A stretch of DNA of 64,000 nucleotides, taken from Chitinophaga sp. Cy-1792. Its GTDB lineage: Bacteria > Bacteroidota > Bacteroidia > Chitinophagales > Chitinophagaceae. A program made the translations under genes and the position numbers. Below the pieces are notes generated by a model. The model had not been told where the DNA came from. It made no database searches and saw only the letters and a list, made by a program, of their open reading frames with translations. Position 1 is the first letter of the stretch; every line of letters begins with the position of its first letter. This document shows positions 54,046 through 61,089 of this stretch, one piece after another. The stretch is taken from NCBI RefSeq assembly GCF_011752935.1, contig NZ_VWWO01000003.1:372001-436000 (forward strand). The letters are read 5' to 3'.

Positions 54046-54798
54046 TTATACAGTCAGTTCCGGTAATCCTTCGTAGGTAACATGTTCCAGTACGGATTCA
54101 TCGTCTGGCTTGGCTTTTCTGACAGAGTTAACGGTCCAGTAACCGAGGGTGTCGGAAGGTGCCTCATATTGCAGCACATCTTTAATATCGGTATCAGTGA
54201 GATCGTCTTTTATCCATTCAGCGGCTAGCTCGTTGGTGAGCATCATGGGCATACGGCCGGCATTATCGCCACCATTATGAATTTGCCGCATAATATTATT
54301 GGCGCTTCTGGTAAGCAGGGAAAAAGTAGGGATACGTTCTGGTTTATCTACGTCCCAGGAATTGGACAATGCCCATAGTCCGGCAATAAAAAAGACATCC
54401 TGCTCTACCGACTTAATATAATATGGTACTTTGTTTTTCCAGCCCGGAATCTGGCGGTATTCAAAGAAGCCGGTCACAGGTATCAGGCATCGCTGCTGTT
54501 TGATCGCATTCCAGAGCGTACCGGGTTCCAAAACCTTTTCACTGCGGGCATTCAGGAACATTTGCCGCTGCTTCTTCACTTTTTCAGGCGTGTTCAGCAT
54601 TTTAGGAACAGGCCCCCAGGTAAACAGCGATAGTTGCGGCCCTTCGTGGTTTACCACGACAGGCCATTGCGGGTACGACATACCAATTTTATGATAAGTA
54701 CTTTCGAAGTTAAGGTTGGCGCCAGGCGCTGTTCTCAGCAATGGCATCACCTTAAAGATGCTTTCAATTTTTGTGGTAAATGCGATGTCGTAGCACAT
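54046..54798 (-). CDS. SRAP (YedK/HMCES) DNA-protein crosslink protein
   Basis: The 250-residue protein belongs to the SOS-response-associated peptidase family. Cys2, exposed after Met removal, forms a thiazolidine link to abasic sites in single-stranded DNA. The supporting motifs are present: 'NARSEKV' (Asn/Arg), 'RCLIPVTGFFEYR' (catalytic Glu) and 'MRQIHNGGDNAGRMP' (His). It protects or processes abasic sites during replication. It is the last gene of a three-gene cluster with an unknown protein (4 bases upstream) and a UmuD-like protein, consistent with DNA-damage control. Confidence 0.93.
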   Translation of the reverse strand: MCYDIAFTTKIESIFKVMPLLRTAPGANLNFESTYHKIGMSYPQWPVVVNHEGPQLSLFTWGPVPKMLNTPEKVKKQRQMFLNARSEKVLEPGTLWNAIKQQRCLIPVTGFFEYRQIPGWKNKVPYYIKSVEQDVFFIAGLWALSNSWDVDKPERIPTFSLLTRSANNIMRQIHNGGDNAGRMPMMLTNELAAEWIKDDLTDTDIKDVLQYEAPSDTLGYWTVNSVRKAKPDDESVLEHVTYEGLPELTV

Positions 54799-54802
54799 AA
54801 AA

Positions 54803-55291
54803 CTAACCTGCTATTAGTTGATGATAAGGTATTTTTAATTCTTCCTGTCCATATCTCATAAAGATATACAGTACGCCGAACTCGAATTCCAGTGAGGCTT
54901 CCACGGTATGATTGGGCCTCCAGTTGGTATGTATCTGCATATATTTTCTAAGCCTTACTGCCAGTTGATCATCCGGCTCCCAGGATTCGCCTTTCAGCCA
55001 GGCAGAATACACCTTGAAGCCTGGCGGCTGCCCGGCAGCAATATACAGTTTCTCCACTTCTTCAGGCCGGTGAGCCTGGTAAATATACTTGCGTTTGTCG
55101 AAACGAATAGCCTGGAAATGCTGATTGGCCAGCCCTATATTGGTATAGGGCGTAATCAGAAAGGCCTCTTTCGTTTCTTCTTCTCCCGGCTCTACGCCGG
55201 GTAGGTAGCTTTGTCTTACAAAAAGCGTATACCCGCTGTCTAACAGTGTCTTGAGTAAAGGCACGGTAAACAATACTAAAGGATTTTGCAT
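54803..55291 (-). CDS. Hypothetical protein in the SOS-like cluster
   Basis: The 162-residue soluble protein has no signal. Motif-like stretches are 'ITPYTNIGLANQHFQAIRFDKRKYIYQ' and 'LEFEFGVLYIFMRYGQEELKIPYHQLI'. I do not recognise the family. It is tightly packed between the UmuD-like gene (6 bases) and the SRAP gene (4 bases), so a DNA-damage role is inferred by linkage only. It occupies the place where umuC is often found. Confidence 0.7.
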   Translation of the reverse strand: MQNPLVLFTVPLLKTLLDSGYTLFVRQSYLPGVEPGEEETKEAFLITPYTNIGLANQHFQAIRFDKRKYIYQAHRPEEVEKLYIAAGQPPGFKVYSAWLKGESWEPDDQLAVRLRKYMQIHTNWRPNHTVEASLEFEFGVLYIFMRYGQEELKIPYHQLIAG

Positions 55292-55297
55292 GGCTGG

Positions 55298-55714
55298 TTA
55301 TTTACGCATGTCTACGATGACGGAAGTCACTACGCCCCATACCTGAAAATCTGTATCTTCTGTAATAACAATGGGTTTATAAAATGTGTTTTCGGAATGT
55401 AAAACCCAGTTTCTGCCGGCTTTTACGAGTCGTTTTACGGTGTATTCACCGTTGAGTACTGCCAGTACAATATCGCCGGCAGAGGGTCGTATAGACCTGT
55501 CTATCACGGCCATGCAGCCATCTGGCATGTTGGCTTCTGACATGCCGTCGCCCTTGATTTTCACTACAAAGGTAGCGGTGGGGTGCGTCAGGATCAGTTT
55601 AGATAAATCTATTTGTGCTTCCTGGTCGTCCAGGGTGGAAGAGGGATACCCGGCAGGGCTGGTACTAAAGTATGGCAGGGTAACAATCTCTCCACTCAGC
55701 TTCATTGCTTCCAT
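55298..55714 (-). CDS. UmuD/LexA-like S24 protein lacking the catalytic serine
   Basis: The 138-residue protein aligns over its full length with UmuD: an Ala21-Gly22 cleavage-type site ('TSPAGYPSS'), 'IDLSKLILTHPTATFVVKIKGDGM', and the Lys of 'GEYTVKRL' (K94). The serine expected in the GDSM motif is Gly57 (codon GGC at 55546-55544), 37 residues before K94, exactly the Ser-Lys spacing of E. coli UmuD. Self-cleavage should therefore be impaired, unless Ser59 substitutes. No umuC is adjacent. ATG 55714 is chosen over an upstream TTG (55723). Palindromic sequence upstream may be an operator. Confidence 0.87.
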   Translation of the reverse strand: MEAMKLSGEIVTLPYFSTSPAGYPSSTLDDQEAQIDLSKLILTHPTATFVVKIKGDGMSEANMPDGCMAVIDRSIRPSAGDIVLAVLNGEYTVKRLVKAGRNWVLHSENTFYKPIVITEDTDFQVWGVVTSVIVDMRK

Positions 55715-55733
55715 AACTATCAATTTGAGACTA

Positions 55734-55760
55734 CTAATATTATTAGCAAATTAAAGCTAA
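55734..55760. promoter_or_regulatory. Palindromic operator candidate upstream of the UmuD-like gene
   Basis: CTAATATTATTAG (55734-55746) is a perfect palindrome. Overlapping it, TTAGC (55743-55747) and GCTAA (55756-55760) form a second inverted repeat. Their place 20 to 46 bases before the start codon suits binding of a repressor, possibly a LexA- or Xre-type protein. Confidence 0.5.
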
Positions 55761-55937
55761 TTTTTTTAGTTAACGAAATCTGATTAACAAGTTATTTACA
55801 TCTATTTTCATGATGGAAAGAATAAGGCTGTAATGCTTGCTGGTAAAGAGGTTACGTCAGGTGATAAAATAGTATAATTTGTGCCGCTGCAGATAGATTT
55901 CAGCAGGTGATTTTTTCTTAGAAAAAAAGATGATTTT

Positions 55938-55969
55938 TTTGGTGAAACAAAAGCGATGTGCTAAATTTG
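55938..55969 (+). promoter_or_regulatory. Promoter upstream of the DUF3800 region
   Basis: TTTG (55938-55941), a 20-base spacer and TAAATTTG (55962-55969). Transcription should start near 55975, about 130 bases before the DUF3800 start codon. Confidence 0.65.
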
Positions 55970-56087
55970 TTAGCAGTATAAATATTGTATTTATACGCAG
56001 CCAGGTAAATCCTAGACAAGCGTGACGACTATCTGAGTTATCATAAGCATATTGTAAATATGTCGCCTCTGGGGTCTGGCTTTTTTT
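55970..56087 (+). ncRNA. Candidate terminated small RNA or attenuator before DUF3800
   Basis: Behind the promoter there is a perfect hairpin GTATAAATA-TTG-TATTTATAC (55976-55996). A long-range stem follows in which AGCCAG (55999-56004) and CCTAGA pair with TCTGGG and CTGGCT (to 56081), ending in seven T residues. A CATATT/AATATG hairpin lies inside. The whole has the form of a small RNA of about 110 nt with its own terminator, or a conditional terminator in the DUF3800 mRNA leader. The pairing was read by eye. Confidence 0.5.
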
Positions 56088-56103
56088 ATTTGTTAACCAT
56101 ATT

Positions 56104-56757
56104 ATGAGAAGCCATGTTTTTCTGGATGAAAGTGGCGACCTGGGATTTAAATTCAATCAACCATATCGTAGTGGAGGTTCGAGCCGCTATCTTACACTTG
56201 GATATTTAATTTGCCCAATTACTGACTTTCATATCCCCAAAAGAATTGTTCGGGATGTTTATCACAAATTTCGTTTTGATGCCAAAAAAGAAATTAAAGC
56301 ATCCGATTTGCAAAAACACCATAAGGATTTTATCTGCGCTTCCACAATAAAAATGATGGAAAAGCATCCACATTTTATCCTTGGTGGTATTACAGTAAAA
56401 AAAGAAAAGGTCTTGCCCCATATCCGGGCAGATGGGAATATTTTGTATAACTATATGATGAGAGTGGCGTTGATTGAAAAAGTACAGGATCATCAAAGCT
56501 GCAAAATAACACGAGACTATAGATATACCAAAATTGCCAGCAGCAATAGCTGTATCGATTACCTTCAAACTTTTATCTGGCTGGAAAATAATAAACCGGC
56601 TGTGCTAACAGATAACCCCTGCCATAGCCACACAGATGATGGCCTGATTTTTATCGACTGGATAACAAACATTATCTGGAGTAAATATGAAGATGGCTAT
56701 GAAGGCTGGCATAATCAACTTCACCACTGCTTAAGTCAGATAGAATTATTTTTCTGA
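56104..56757 (+). CDS. DUF3800 family protein
   Basis: The 217-residue protein begins with the family hallmark 'VFLDESGDLGF' (D8, E9, D12), an RNase H-like acidic start. It continues with 'KKEIKASDL', a middle helix region and a late acidic segment 'TDDGLIFIDWITNIIW'. DUF3800 proteins are frequent in mobile and defence-associated regions; their activity is not established, but a nuclease role is often proposed. It is a single gene, in an AT-rich setting, preceded by a candidate terminated RNA. It shows no signal peptide. Confidence 0.88.
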   Translation: MRSHVFLDESGDLGFKFNQPYRSGGSSRYLTLGYLICPITDFHIPKRIVRDVYHKFRFDAKKEIKASDLQKHHKDFICASTIKMMEKHPHFILGGITVKKEKVLPHIRADGNILYNYMMRVALIEKVQDHQSCKITRDYRYTKIASSNSCIDYLQTFIWLENNKPAVLTDNPCHSHTDDGLIFIDWITNIIWSKYEDGYEGWHNQLHHCLSQIELFF

Positions 56758-56831
56758 CATATTCATATTACCCCCCCTAACGCCTTAAACCGGCCCTCAT
56801 CGGTACCGGTTGTAAAGCTTTATTTGCAGCA

Positions 56832-57455
56832 TTATTCGCTGAATTGGTCGAGGATCACCTTCACCTCTTTCAGATACCTGCCGTAAGCATGTCTTACCCA
56901 ATATTCCGTCATCACAATAGCAGGTACCACTATGGCCAATACTACTCCAATAAATACCAGCCCCTGTTTTAATGTAATCATTCCCGCCTGACGCACCATC
57001 AGGTCCATCACCTTTTGTTCATTGCCAAATATCAGTAACCCGGCCATCGTAACCCCAACAGGCATGATACTATAGGTAAAAGCTTTGTAAAGTTCTATAT
57101 TCAGTCGGATATCATAATACAAAGCATACAGATTGTCCTTGGAACTCATCGTATTGTTGGTCAGGCTCCTGTAAAACAGAATAAACTTGGTGAAGAAGTA
57201 AGCACAGATCATTATTAATAATCCATACATGATGAAGTAAGGAAACAACAGTACCGTATTCATTTTCATTATCGCCGGAATGAACCCGAGAAATGCTAAG
57301 CTGAACAGCTGCGGATAAAATTCCTTTTTCATCTTCTGCCGTAGCTTGTCTACCGGCAATTTCACAGATTTCAACTGCTCCAGGTCCTGTGGTATTTTCA
57401 TTTCGTTACCTGAGTTTTCACTATTCCAGGCTGATTGTATATCGTCAAAATTCAT
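56832..57455 (-). CDS. Putative membrane anti-sigma factor
   Basis: The 207-residue protein has a cytoplasmic N-terminus (residues 1-45) starting 'FDDIQSAWNSENSG' and about four membrane helices ('LFSLAFLGFIPAIMKM', 'YFIMYGLLIMICAYFFTKFILFY', 'SIMPVGVTMAGLLIFG', 'GLVFIGVVLAIVVPAIVM'). Its start overlaps the end of the ECF sigma gene by 11 bases, the usual arrangement for a cognate anti-sigma. It has no zinc-binding HxxxCxxC motif and no FecR domain, so it is a different class from the two FecR proteins in this window. Confidence 0.75.
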   Translation of the reverse strand: MNFDDIQSAWNSENSGNEMKIPQDLEQLKSVKLPVDKLRQKMKKEFYPQLFSLAFLGFIPAIMKMNTVLLFPYFIMYGLLIMICAYFFTKFILFYRSLTNNTMSSKDNLYALYYDIRLNIELYKAFTYSIMPVGVTMAGLLIFGNEQKVMDLMVRQAGMITLKQGLVFIGVVLAIVVPAIVMTEYWVRHAYGRYLKEVKVILDQFSE

Positions 57456-57942
57456 AACCTTGTAATTTAATAAGTTCTTTTAATTTGATTTTTGCTCTGC
57501 TGAGCTTTGTTCGGGCATTACCTTCTGTAATACCAAGGTTGTCGGCGATTTCTTTGTGAGAATACTGTTCCAGATGATAAAAGATTAACGCTTTTTCCAA
57601 CCTGTCCAGCTTTTGTACGGCCCTGTAAAAATGAGATAGCTGCGATTCTTTTGTGCTCCCCGTTTCTTCAGCGGCAATTTCCGGGACCTGGTCAGTAGTT
57701 TTAGGCAAACGCTGATCTTTCTTGAAAAATACCAACGCTGTATTTAAAGCTACTCTGTACATCCAGGTCGAAAAACTACTCTCACTCCGAAAATTATCAA
57801 ACGACTTCCACAGCTGATAGATGATTTCCTGTGCCAGATCTTCCTGGTCAGTGCTATTATCCATATACATCCGTGATATCTTATGGATAATGCCTTTGTG
57901 CTGTTCTATCAGTTTCAGAAATATTGCTTCTTTAGTTTTCAA
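57445..57942 (-). CDS. ECF RNA polymerase sigma factor
   Basis: The 165-residue sigma factor has region 2 ('IIHKISRMYMDNSTDQEDLAQEIIYQLWKSF') and region 4 ('LDRLEKALIFYHLEQYSHKEIADNLGITEGNARTKLSRAKIKL'). It is co-oriented with the overlapping anti-sigma gene and lies 29 bases behind the first TraB/GumN gene. The shared promoter motif in front of both TraB/GumN genes (TGTAACGAAAT, CTAAC) makes them likely targets, which would give positive autoregulation because the sigma gene is read from the first of these promoters. Confidence 0.93.
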   Translation of the reverse strand: MKTKEAIFLKLIEQHKGIIHKISRMYMDNSTDQEDLAQEIIYQLWKSFDNFRSESSFSTWMYRVALNTALVFFKKDQRLPKTTDQVPEIAAEETGSTKESQLSHFYRAVQKLDRLEKALIFYHLEQYSHKEIADNLGITEGNARTKLSRAKIKLKELIKLQGYEF

Positions 57943-57971
57943 TTGGGTGAAACTTAGATTTAGAATAGGGA

Positions 57972-58856
57972 TTAGTTTAATACTGGCTCTACTTTATAAC
58001 CCTGCGCCTGCAGTAACCTGATCAATCCATCGTTGCCTGCCAGGTGTGCTGCACCAACCGCGAAGAAGTTACTGCCTTTTTTCATCATCGCCGGCATTTT
58101 TTTCACCCAATTGGCATTTCTTACCTGTAATAACCAATACTGCGTTTCTTTAGTCATGTATTTTGGATCGGTATTCACACTATGCAATGCCAGTAATTCC
58201 TCATTGTTGTACTGCTTTACGGAACTTTGTAATATCCCTTTGTACTGATCAAAATTTCTGATCTGATCTAATGTTACCTCGTCGCTAAATGCTTTCTTGT
58301 AAAATACCATCTGCCCTTCAATTGATTCCAGTGTATCCATCGGGATCTGCTTTGCAGTAGCCAGTTTGAACAACTCTTCTTCATATCTTTTCTTTTCCTG
58401 ACAGGTGTATATTGCCTGCATCATTATACTGCTGATGGTGCTTAAGGTGAGGTTGTCAACCTTGTCGAATCCAACCCCAATTACCTTTTTAAGAATGGAA
58501 TCTACTTCGGTATAAGTCTTTGCCGGTAAACGTTTGCTCTGTGCAGTATCACTGAACATCATAGGTTGTAGTTTTTTCAGTTCTTCTTCATGAATAACGT
58601 CTGCTTCAATAACATATGTGTTGCTGCCTTCCAGTGCCTGTCTTACTTTATCTTTTATAATGAAATCATTTGCACAAACCATATGATAGGTGCCATATAG
58701 GTAAGATGGCTGCTGAAGGCCGTTTCCGGAAATTTTCCAAAGCATGGAGTTAGCAAGAACGGCCGCAGAATTTTTAGTTTGGGCTGCTGATTTTTTAATG
58801 GAAATAACCAGGATGATAGTTGCAATTGCGAGGATAGTTAAACATACTTTTTTCAT
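57972..58856 (-). CDS. TraB/GumN family protein, first paralogue
   Basis: The 294-residue exported protein has a signal (residues 1-25, ending SAAQ). The TraB/GumN domain is recognised from 'LWKISGNGLQQPSYLYGTYHM' with the GxxH motif, and from 'NFFAVGAAHLAGNDGLIRLLQAQGYKVEPV' with the second conserved His. The family is related to Tiki-type metalloproteases and may cleave peptides in the envelope. It is closely similar to the neighbour at 59035-59916 and leads the transcript that includes sigma and anti-sigma genes. Confidence 0.92.
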   Translation of the reverse strand: MKKVCLTILAIATIILVISIKKSAAQTKNSAAVLANSMLWKISGNGLQQPSYLYGTYHMVCANDFIIKDKVRQALEGSNTYVIEADVIHEEELKKLQPMMFSDTAQSKRLPAKTYTEVDSILKKVIGVGFDKVDNLTLSTISSIMMQAIYTCQEKKRYEEELFKLATAKQIPMDTLESIEGQMVFYKKAFSDEVTLDQIRNFDQYKGILQSSVKQYNNEELLALHSVNTDPKYMTKETQYWLLQVRNANWVKKMPAMMKKGSNFFAVGAAHLAGNDGLIRLLQAQGYKVEPVLN

Positions 58857-58883
58857 AATGCTACAATTTTTATTGTTTATATC

Positions 58884-58913
58884 GTTAGTAGCTGCTTATT
58901 TCATTTCGTTACA
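58884..58913 (-). promoter_or_regulatory. ECF-type promoter of first TraB/GumN gene
   Basis: On the minus strand, TGTAACGAAAT (58913-58903), 14 bases, CTAAC (58888-58884), then ATAAACAATAAA before the ATG at 58856. The same elements at the same spacing precede the second paralogue. Confidence 0.7.
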
Positions 58914-58986
58914 GATTTTTTAAAATATTTTTTTCTTTCTGAATAAATACTGATGTAATCCGCTATGGTAAAGACTTTTTGAAATA

Positions 58987-59016
58987 AAAAAAACGCCATC
59001 GAAGATGGCGTTTTTT
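58987..59016 (-). terminator. Terminator of second TraB/GumN gene
   Basis: ACGCCATC-GAA-GATGGCGT with flanking A and T runs, 19 bases beyond the stop of the gene at 59035. It separates the two paralogues into independent transcripts. Confidence 0.9.
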
Positions 59017-59034
59017 AAAATCGTATATTAAGTA

Positions 59035-59916
59035 TTAGTTAAACACAGGTTCTACCTTATAACCCTGTGCCTGTAATAGTTTGATCACTCCGTCATCTCC
59101 CGGAAGGTGCCCGGCGCCAACAGCAAAAAAGTTGCTGCCTTTTTTCATCATGGCCGGCATTTTCTTTGCCCAGTTGCTGTTACGAACATGTAGTATCCAG
59201 TATAGCTCGTTTGCAGCCATTTGATTACTTTGCGTCATCGTATTGTACAATGCCTGCAATTCTTCATTTTTATACTGGTTGATAGATGTCCTGACGATGG
59301 GTTTATATTGCGCAAATGTTCTGATGCCATTCAGCGCTGCTTCATCAGGCATGGCATTATTGAGGAAGCTTATCTGTGCATCAATTGATTCGAGTGTATC
59401 CATCGGGATATGCCTGGCATCCGCCAGTTTAAATAATTCCTGTTCAAAAAATTTTAAACTTTTGCAATCATAAGCGGCAATAAGCATGGACATGCTGATC
59501 GCATTTAATTTGAACCGGTCGAAGCGGTCTAGTCCCACGCCCAGCTGCTGCTTCAGAATGGTATCTACCTCGTTCCAGGTTTCTTTGGATAGCCGTTTGG
59601 TCTGTGGTGTATCGCTTAAAAAGCTGAGCTGCACCTGTTGCAATGCTGCAGGGTGAATTACATCTGTTTCGAGGACAAATGCATCCGCACTTTCCAGCGC
59701 TTTTTTTACTTTATCGCGTATGATAAAATCATTTTCACAGAGCATATGATAGGTGCCAAAAAGATAAGATGGTTTCTGGAGGCCATTTCCAGATATTTTC
59801 CAGAGTAAGGTATTGGCAGGCGCTTTCTCCCTGGAGGCCTGGGCTGGTGTTTCATTAGTGACGAAAGCAAGCACAATAATGGTTAATGCAAGCAATGACT
59901 TTAAGGTATTTTTCAT
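59035..59916 (-). CDS. TraB/GumN family protein, second paralogue
   Basis: The 293-residue exported protein has a signal ending TPAQ. The same domain landmarks are present: 'LWKISGNGLQKPSYLFGTYHM' (GxxH) and 'NFFAVGAGHLPGDDGVIKLLQAQGYKVEPVFN'. It shares most of its length with the paralogue downstream, including the 'IPMDTLESI' segment, so the pair arose by tandem duplication followed by divergence. It has its own ECF-type promoter and its own terminator. Confidence 0.92.
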   Translation of the reverse strand: MKNTLKSLLALTIIVLAFVTNETPAQASREKAPANTLLWKISGNGLQKPSYLFGTYHMLCENDFIIRDKVKKALESADAFVLETDVIHPAALQQVQLSFLSDTPQTKRLSKETWNEVDTILKQQLGVGLDRFDRFKLNAISMSMLIAAYDCKSLKFFEQELFKLADARHIPMDTLESIDAQISFLNNAMPDEAALNGIRTFAQYKPIVRTSINQYKNEELQALYNTMTQSNQMAANELYWILHVRNSNWAKKMPAMMKKGSNFFAVGAGHLPGDDGVIKLLQAQGYKVEPVFN

Positions 59917-59942
59917 AATGGAGTTATTTATTGTTTATACAG

Positions 59943-59972
59943 GTTAGTATAGCAGGTGCCTATTTCGTTACA
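59943..59972 (-). promoter_or_regulatory. ECF-type promoter of second TraB/GumN gene
   Basis: On the minus strand, TGTAACGAAAT (59972-59962), 14 bases, CTAAC (59947-59943), then ATAAACAATAAA before ATG 59916. This matches the promoter of the first paralogue while most intervening bases differ, which points to selection. Confidence 0.72.
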
Positions 59973-60051
59973 GGGTTTTTAAAAATATTTTTGCCTTCGG
60001 CAGATGTTGATTATATTTTAGTTGATTTTAAATTGATTATATAGATTGATC

Positions 60052-60765
60052 ATGAAAAGTAGCGCCAAAAACATTATCAATGATGTACGGGAAGCCCTGC
60101 AAAACAGCGTCGATGAAACTGCTGATGCACAGCGTTATTCCAAAGATAAACTCAAAGTATACGGCATGCGCAATGCTGCGATTGCCAGTATTGCCAAAAT
60201 CTCCTTTAAAGAAATAAAAGATAGGCCTAAGGAGGAAATATTTAGTCTTTGTGAGATACTCTGGAAATCTGAATACCTGGAAGAAGGGTATATCGCGTGT
60301 AACTGGAGCTATGCCATCCGCAGGCAATATGAAGCGGATGATATTAAAACGTTTGAAAACTGGGTGCAGCACTATGTTACCAACTGGATCACCTGTGATA
60401 CGCTATGTAACCACACCGTAGGAACACTGATAGAAATGTACCCTAAGCAAATCAGCTACCTTAAAAAGTGGGCCTTGTCCGATAACCGCTGGATGCGTCG
60501 TGCCGCTGCTGTTACGCTGATTGTCCCTGCAAAGAAAGGCCTGTTCCTGCCGGATATTTTTAAAATTGCTGACACCTTGTTAATGGATAAAGATGATATG
60601 GTGCAGAAAGGTTATGGCTGGATGTTAAAGGAGGCCAGTAAAGAAAACCTGGAGAAGGTATATCAGTATATCATGAAACATAGAGCCAGCATGCCCCGCA
60701 CTGCTTTAAGATATGCAATCGAAAAATTTCCACCCCAGATGAAAGCCGAAGCCATGAAGAAATGA
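60052..60765 (+). CDS. AlkD-like DNA alkylation repair protein
   Basis: The 237-residue all-helical HEAT-repeat protein has 'YGMRNAAIASIAK', the W112-x3-D116 pair in 'NWITCDTLCNHTVG' that matches the catalytic Trp/Asp spacing of AlkD glycosylases, and 'NRWMRRAAAVTLIVPAKKG'. AlkD excises bulky or alkylated purines without flipping the base. ATG 60052 is preferred to TTG 60046. The gene has its own upstream region, divergent from the TraB/GumN pair, and is followed by the his leader region. Confidence 0.9.
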   Translation: MKSSAKNIINDVREALQNSVDETADAQRYSKDKLKVYGMRNAAIASIAKISFKEIKDRPKEEIFSLCEILWKSEYLEEGYIACNWSYAIRRQYEADDIKTFENWVQHYVTNWITCDTLCNHTVGTLIEMYPKQISYLKKWALSDNRWMRRAAAVTLIVPAKKGLFLPDIFKIADTLLMDKDDMVQKGYGWMLKEASKENLEKVYQYIMKHRASMPRTALRYAIEKFPPQMKAEAMKK

Positions 60766-60773
60766 GGATAAAA

Positions 60774-60840
60774 TGTATCAGTACTTACATATCAATATAA
60801 CAGTACTTATACATTAAATATAACAGCACTTATATAATTT
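60774..60840. repeat. Three imperfect 22-23-bp tandem repeats
   Basis: CAGTACTTA-type cores begin at 60779, 60801 and 60824, each in an ATATMACAGYACTTATA context. They lie between the AlkD stop and the his promoter, at spacings close to two helical turns. They could be binding sites for a regulator of the his operon or a chance AT-rich repeat. Confidence 0.6.
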
Positions 60841-60905
60841 ACTCATCCGTTAAAAACCGCCACTGTTAAGGATTTGTTACGAAAGTACTTCCCTGAAAAA
60901 AAATG

Positions 60906-60935
60906 TTTGTTTTGTTAAATTTGTTACTACTTTTG
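60906..60935 (+). promoter_or_regulatory. his operon promoter
   Basis: TTTG (60906-60909), an 18-base spacer and TACTTTTG (60928-60935). Transcription should begin only a few bases before the leader ATG at 60946. Confidence 0.82.
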
Positions 60936-60945
60936 TACCCGAATT

Positions 60946-61002
60946 ATGAAAGCAAACAAGGTACATATGCATCATCACCATCATTACTTACCAAACAGGT
61001 AG
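60946..61002 (+). CDS. hisL: Histidine operon leader peptide
   Basis: The 18-codon open frame encodes a peptide with His at 7 and 9-13, five of them consecutive (CAT CAT CAC CAT CAT), followed by YLPNR and TAG. It sits right behind the his promoter and ahead of an attenuator hairpin, then hisG. When histidyl-tRNA is scarce the ribosome stalls at the His codons and allows the antiterminator to form. This is the classical attenuation arrangement. Confidence 0.9.
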   Translation: MKANKVHMHHHHHYLPNR

Positions 61003-61077
61003 GCTGGGGATGATATTTTGTATCCAACAACATATTAGATCATCACGAAGGGCTTACCAACACGGTAAGCCCTTTTT
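60998..61077 (+). promoter_or_regulatory. his attenuator (antiterminator and terminator)
   Basis: The terminator is AAGGGCTTACC-AACAC-GGTAAGCCC followed by five T residues (61048-61077). The segment GGTAGGCT (60998-61005), which overlaps the leader stop codon, can pair over eight bases with GGCTTACC (61051-61058), two of them G-U, and so prevent the terminator. A ribosome that reaches the leader stop would cover 60998-61005 and favour termination. Confidence 0.85.
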
Positions 61078-61089
61078 ATTTATCCAAAG

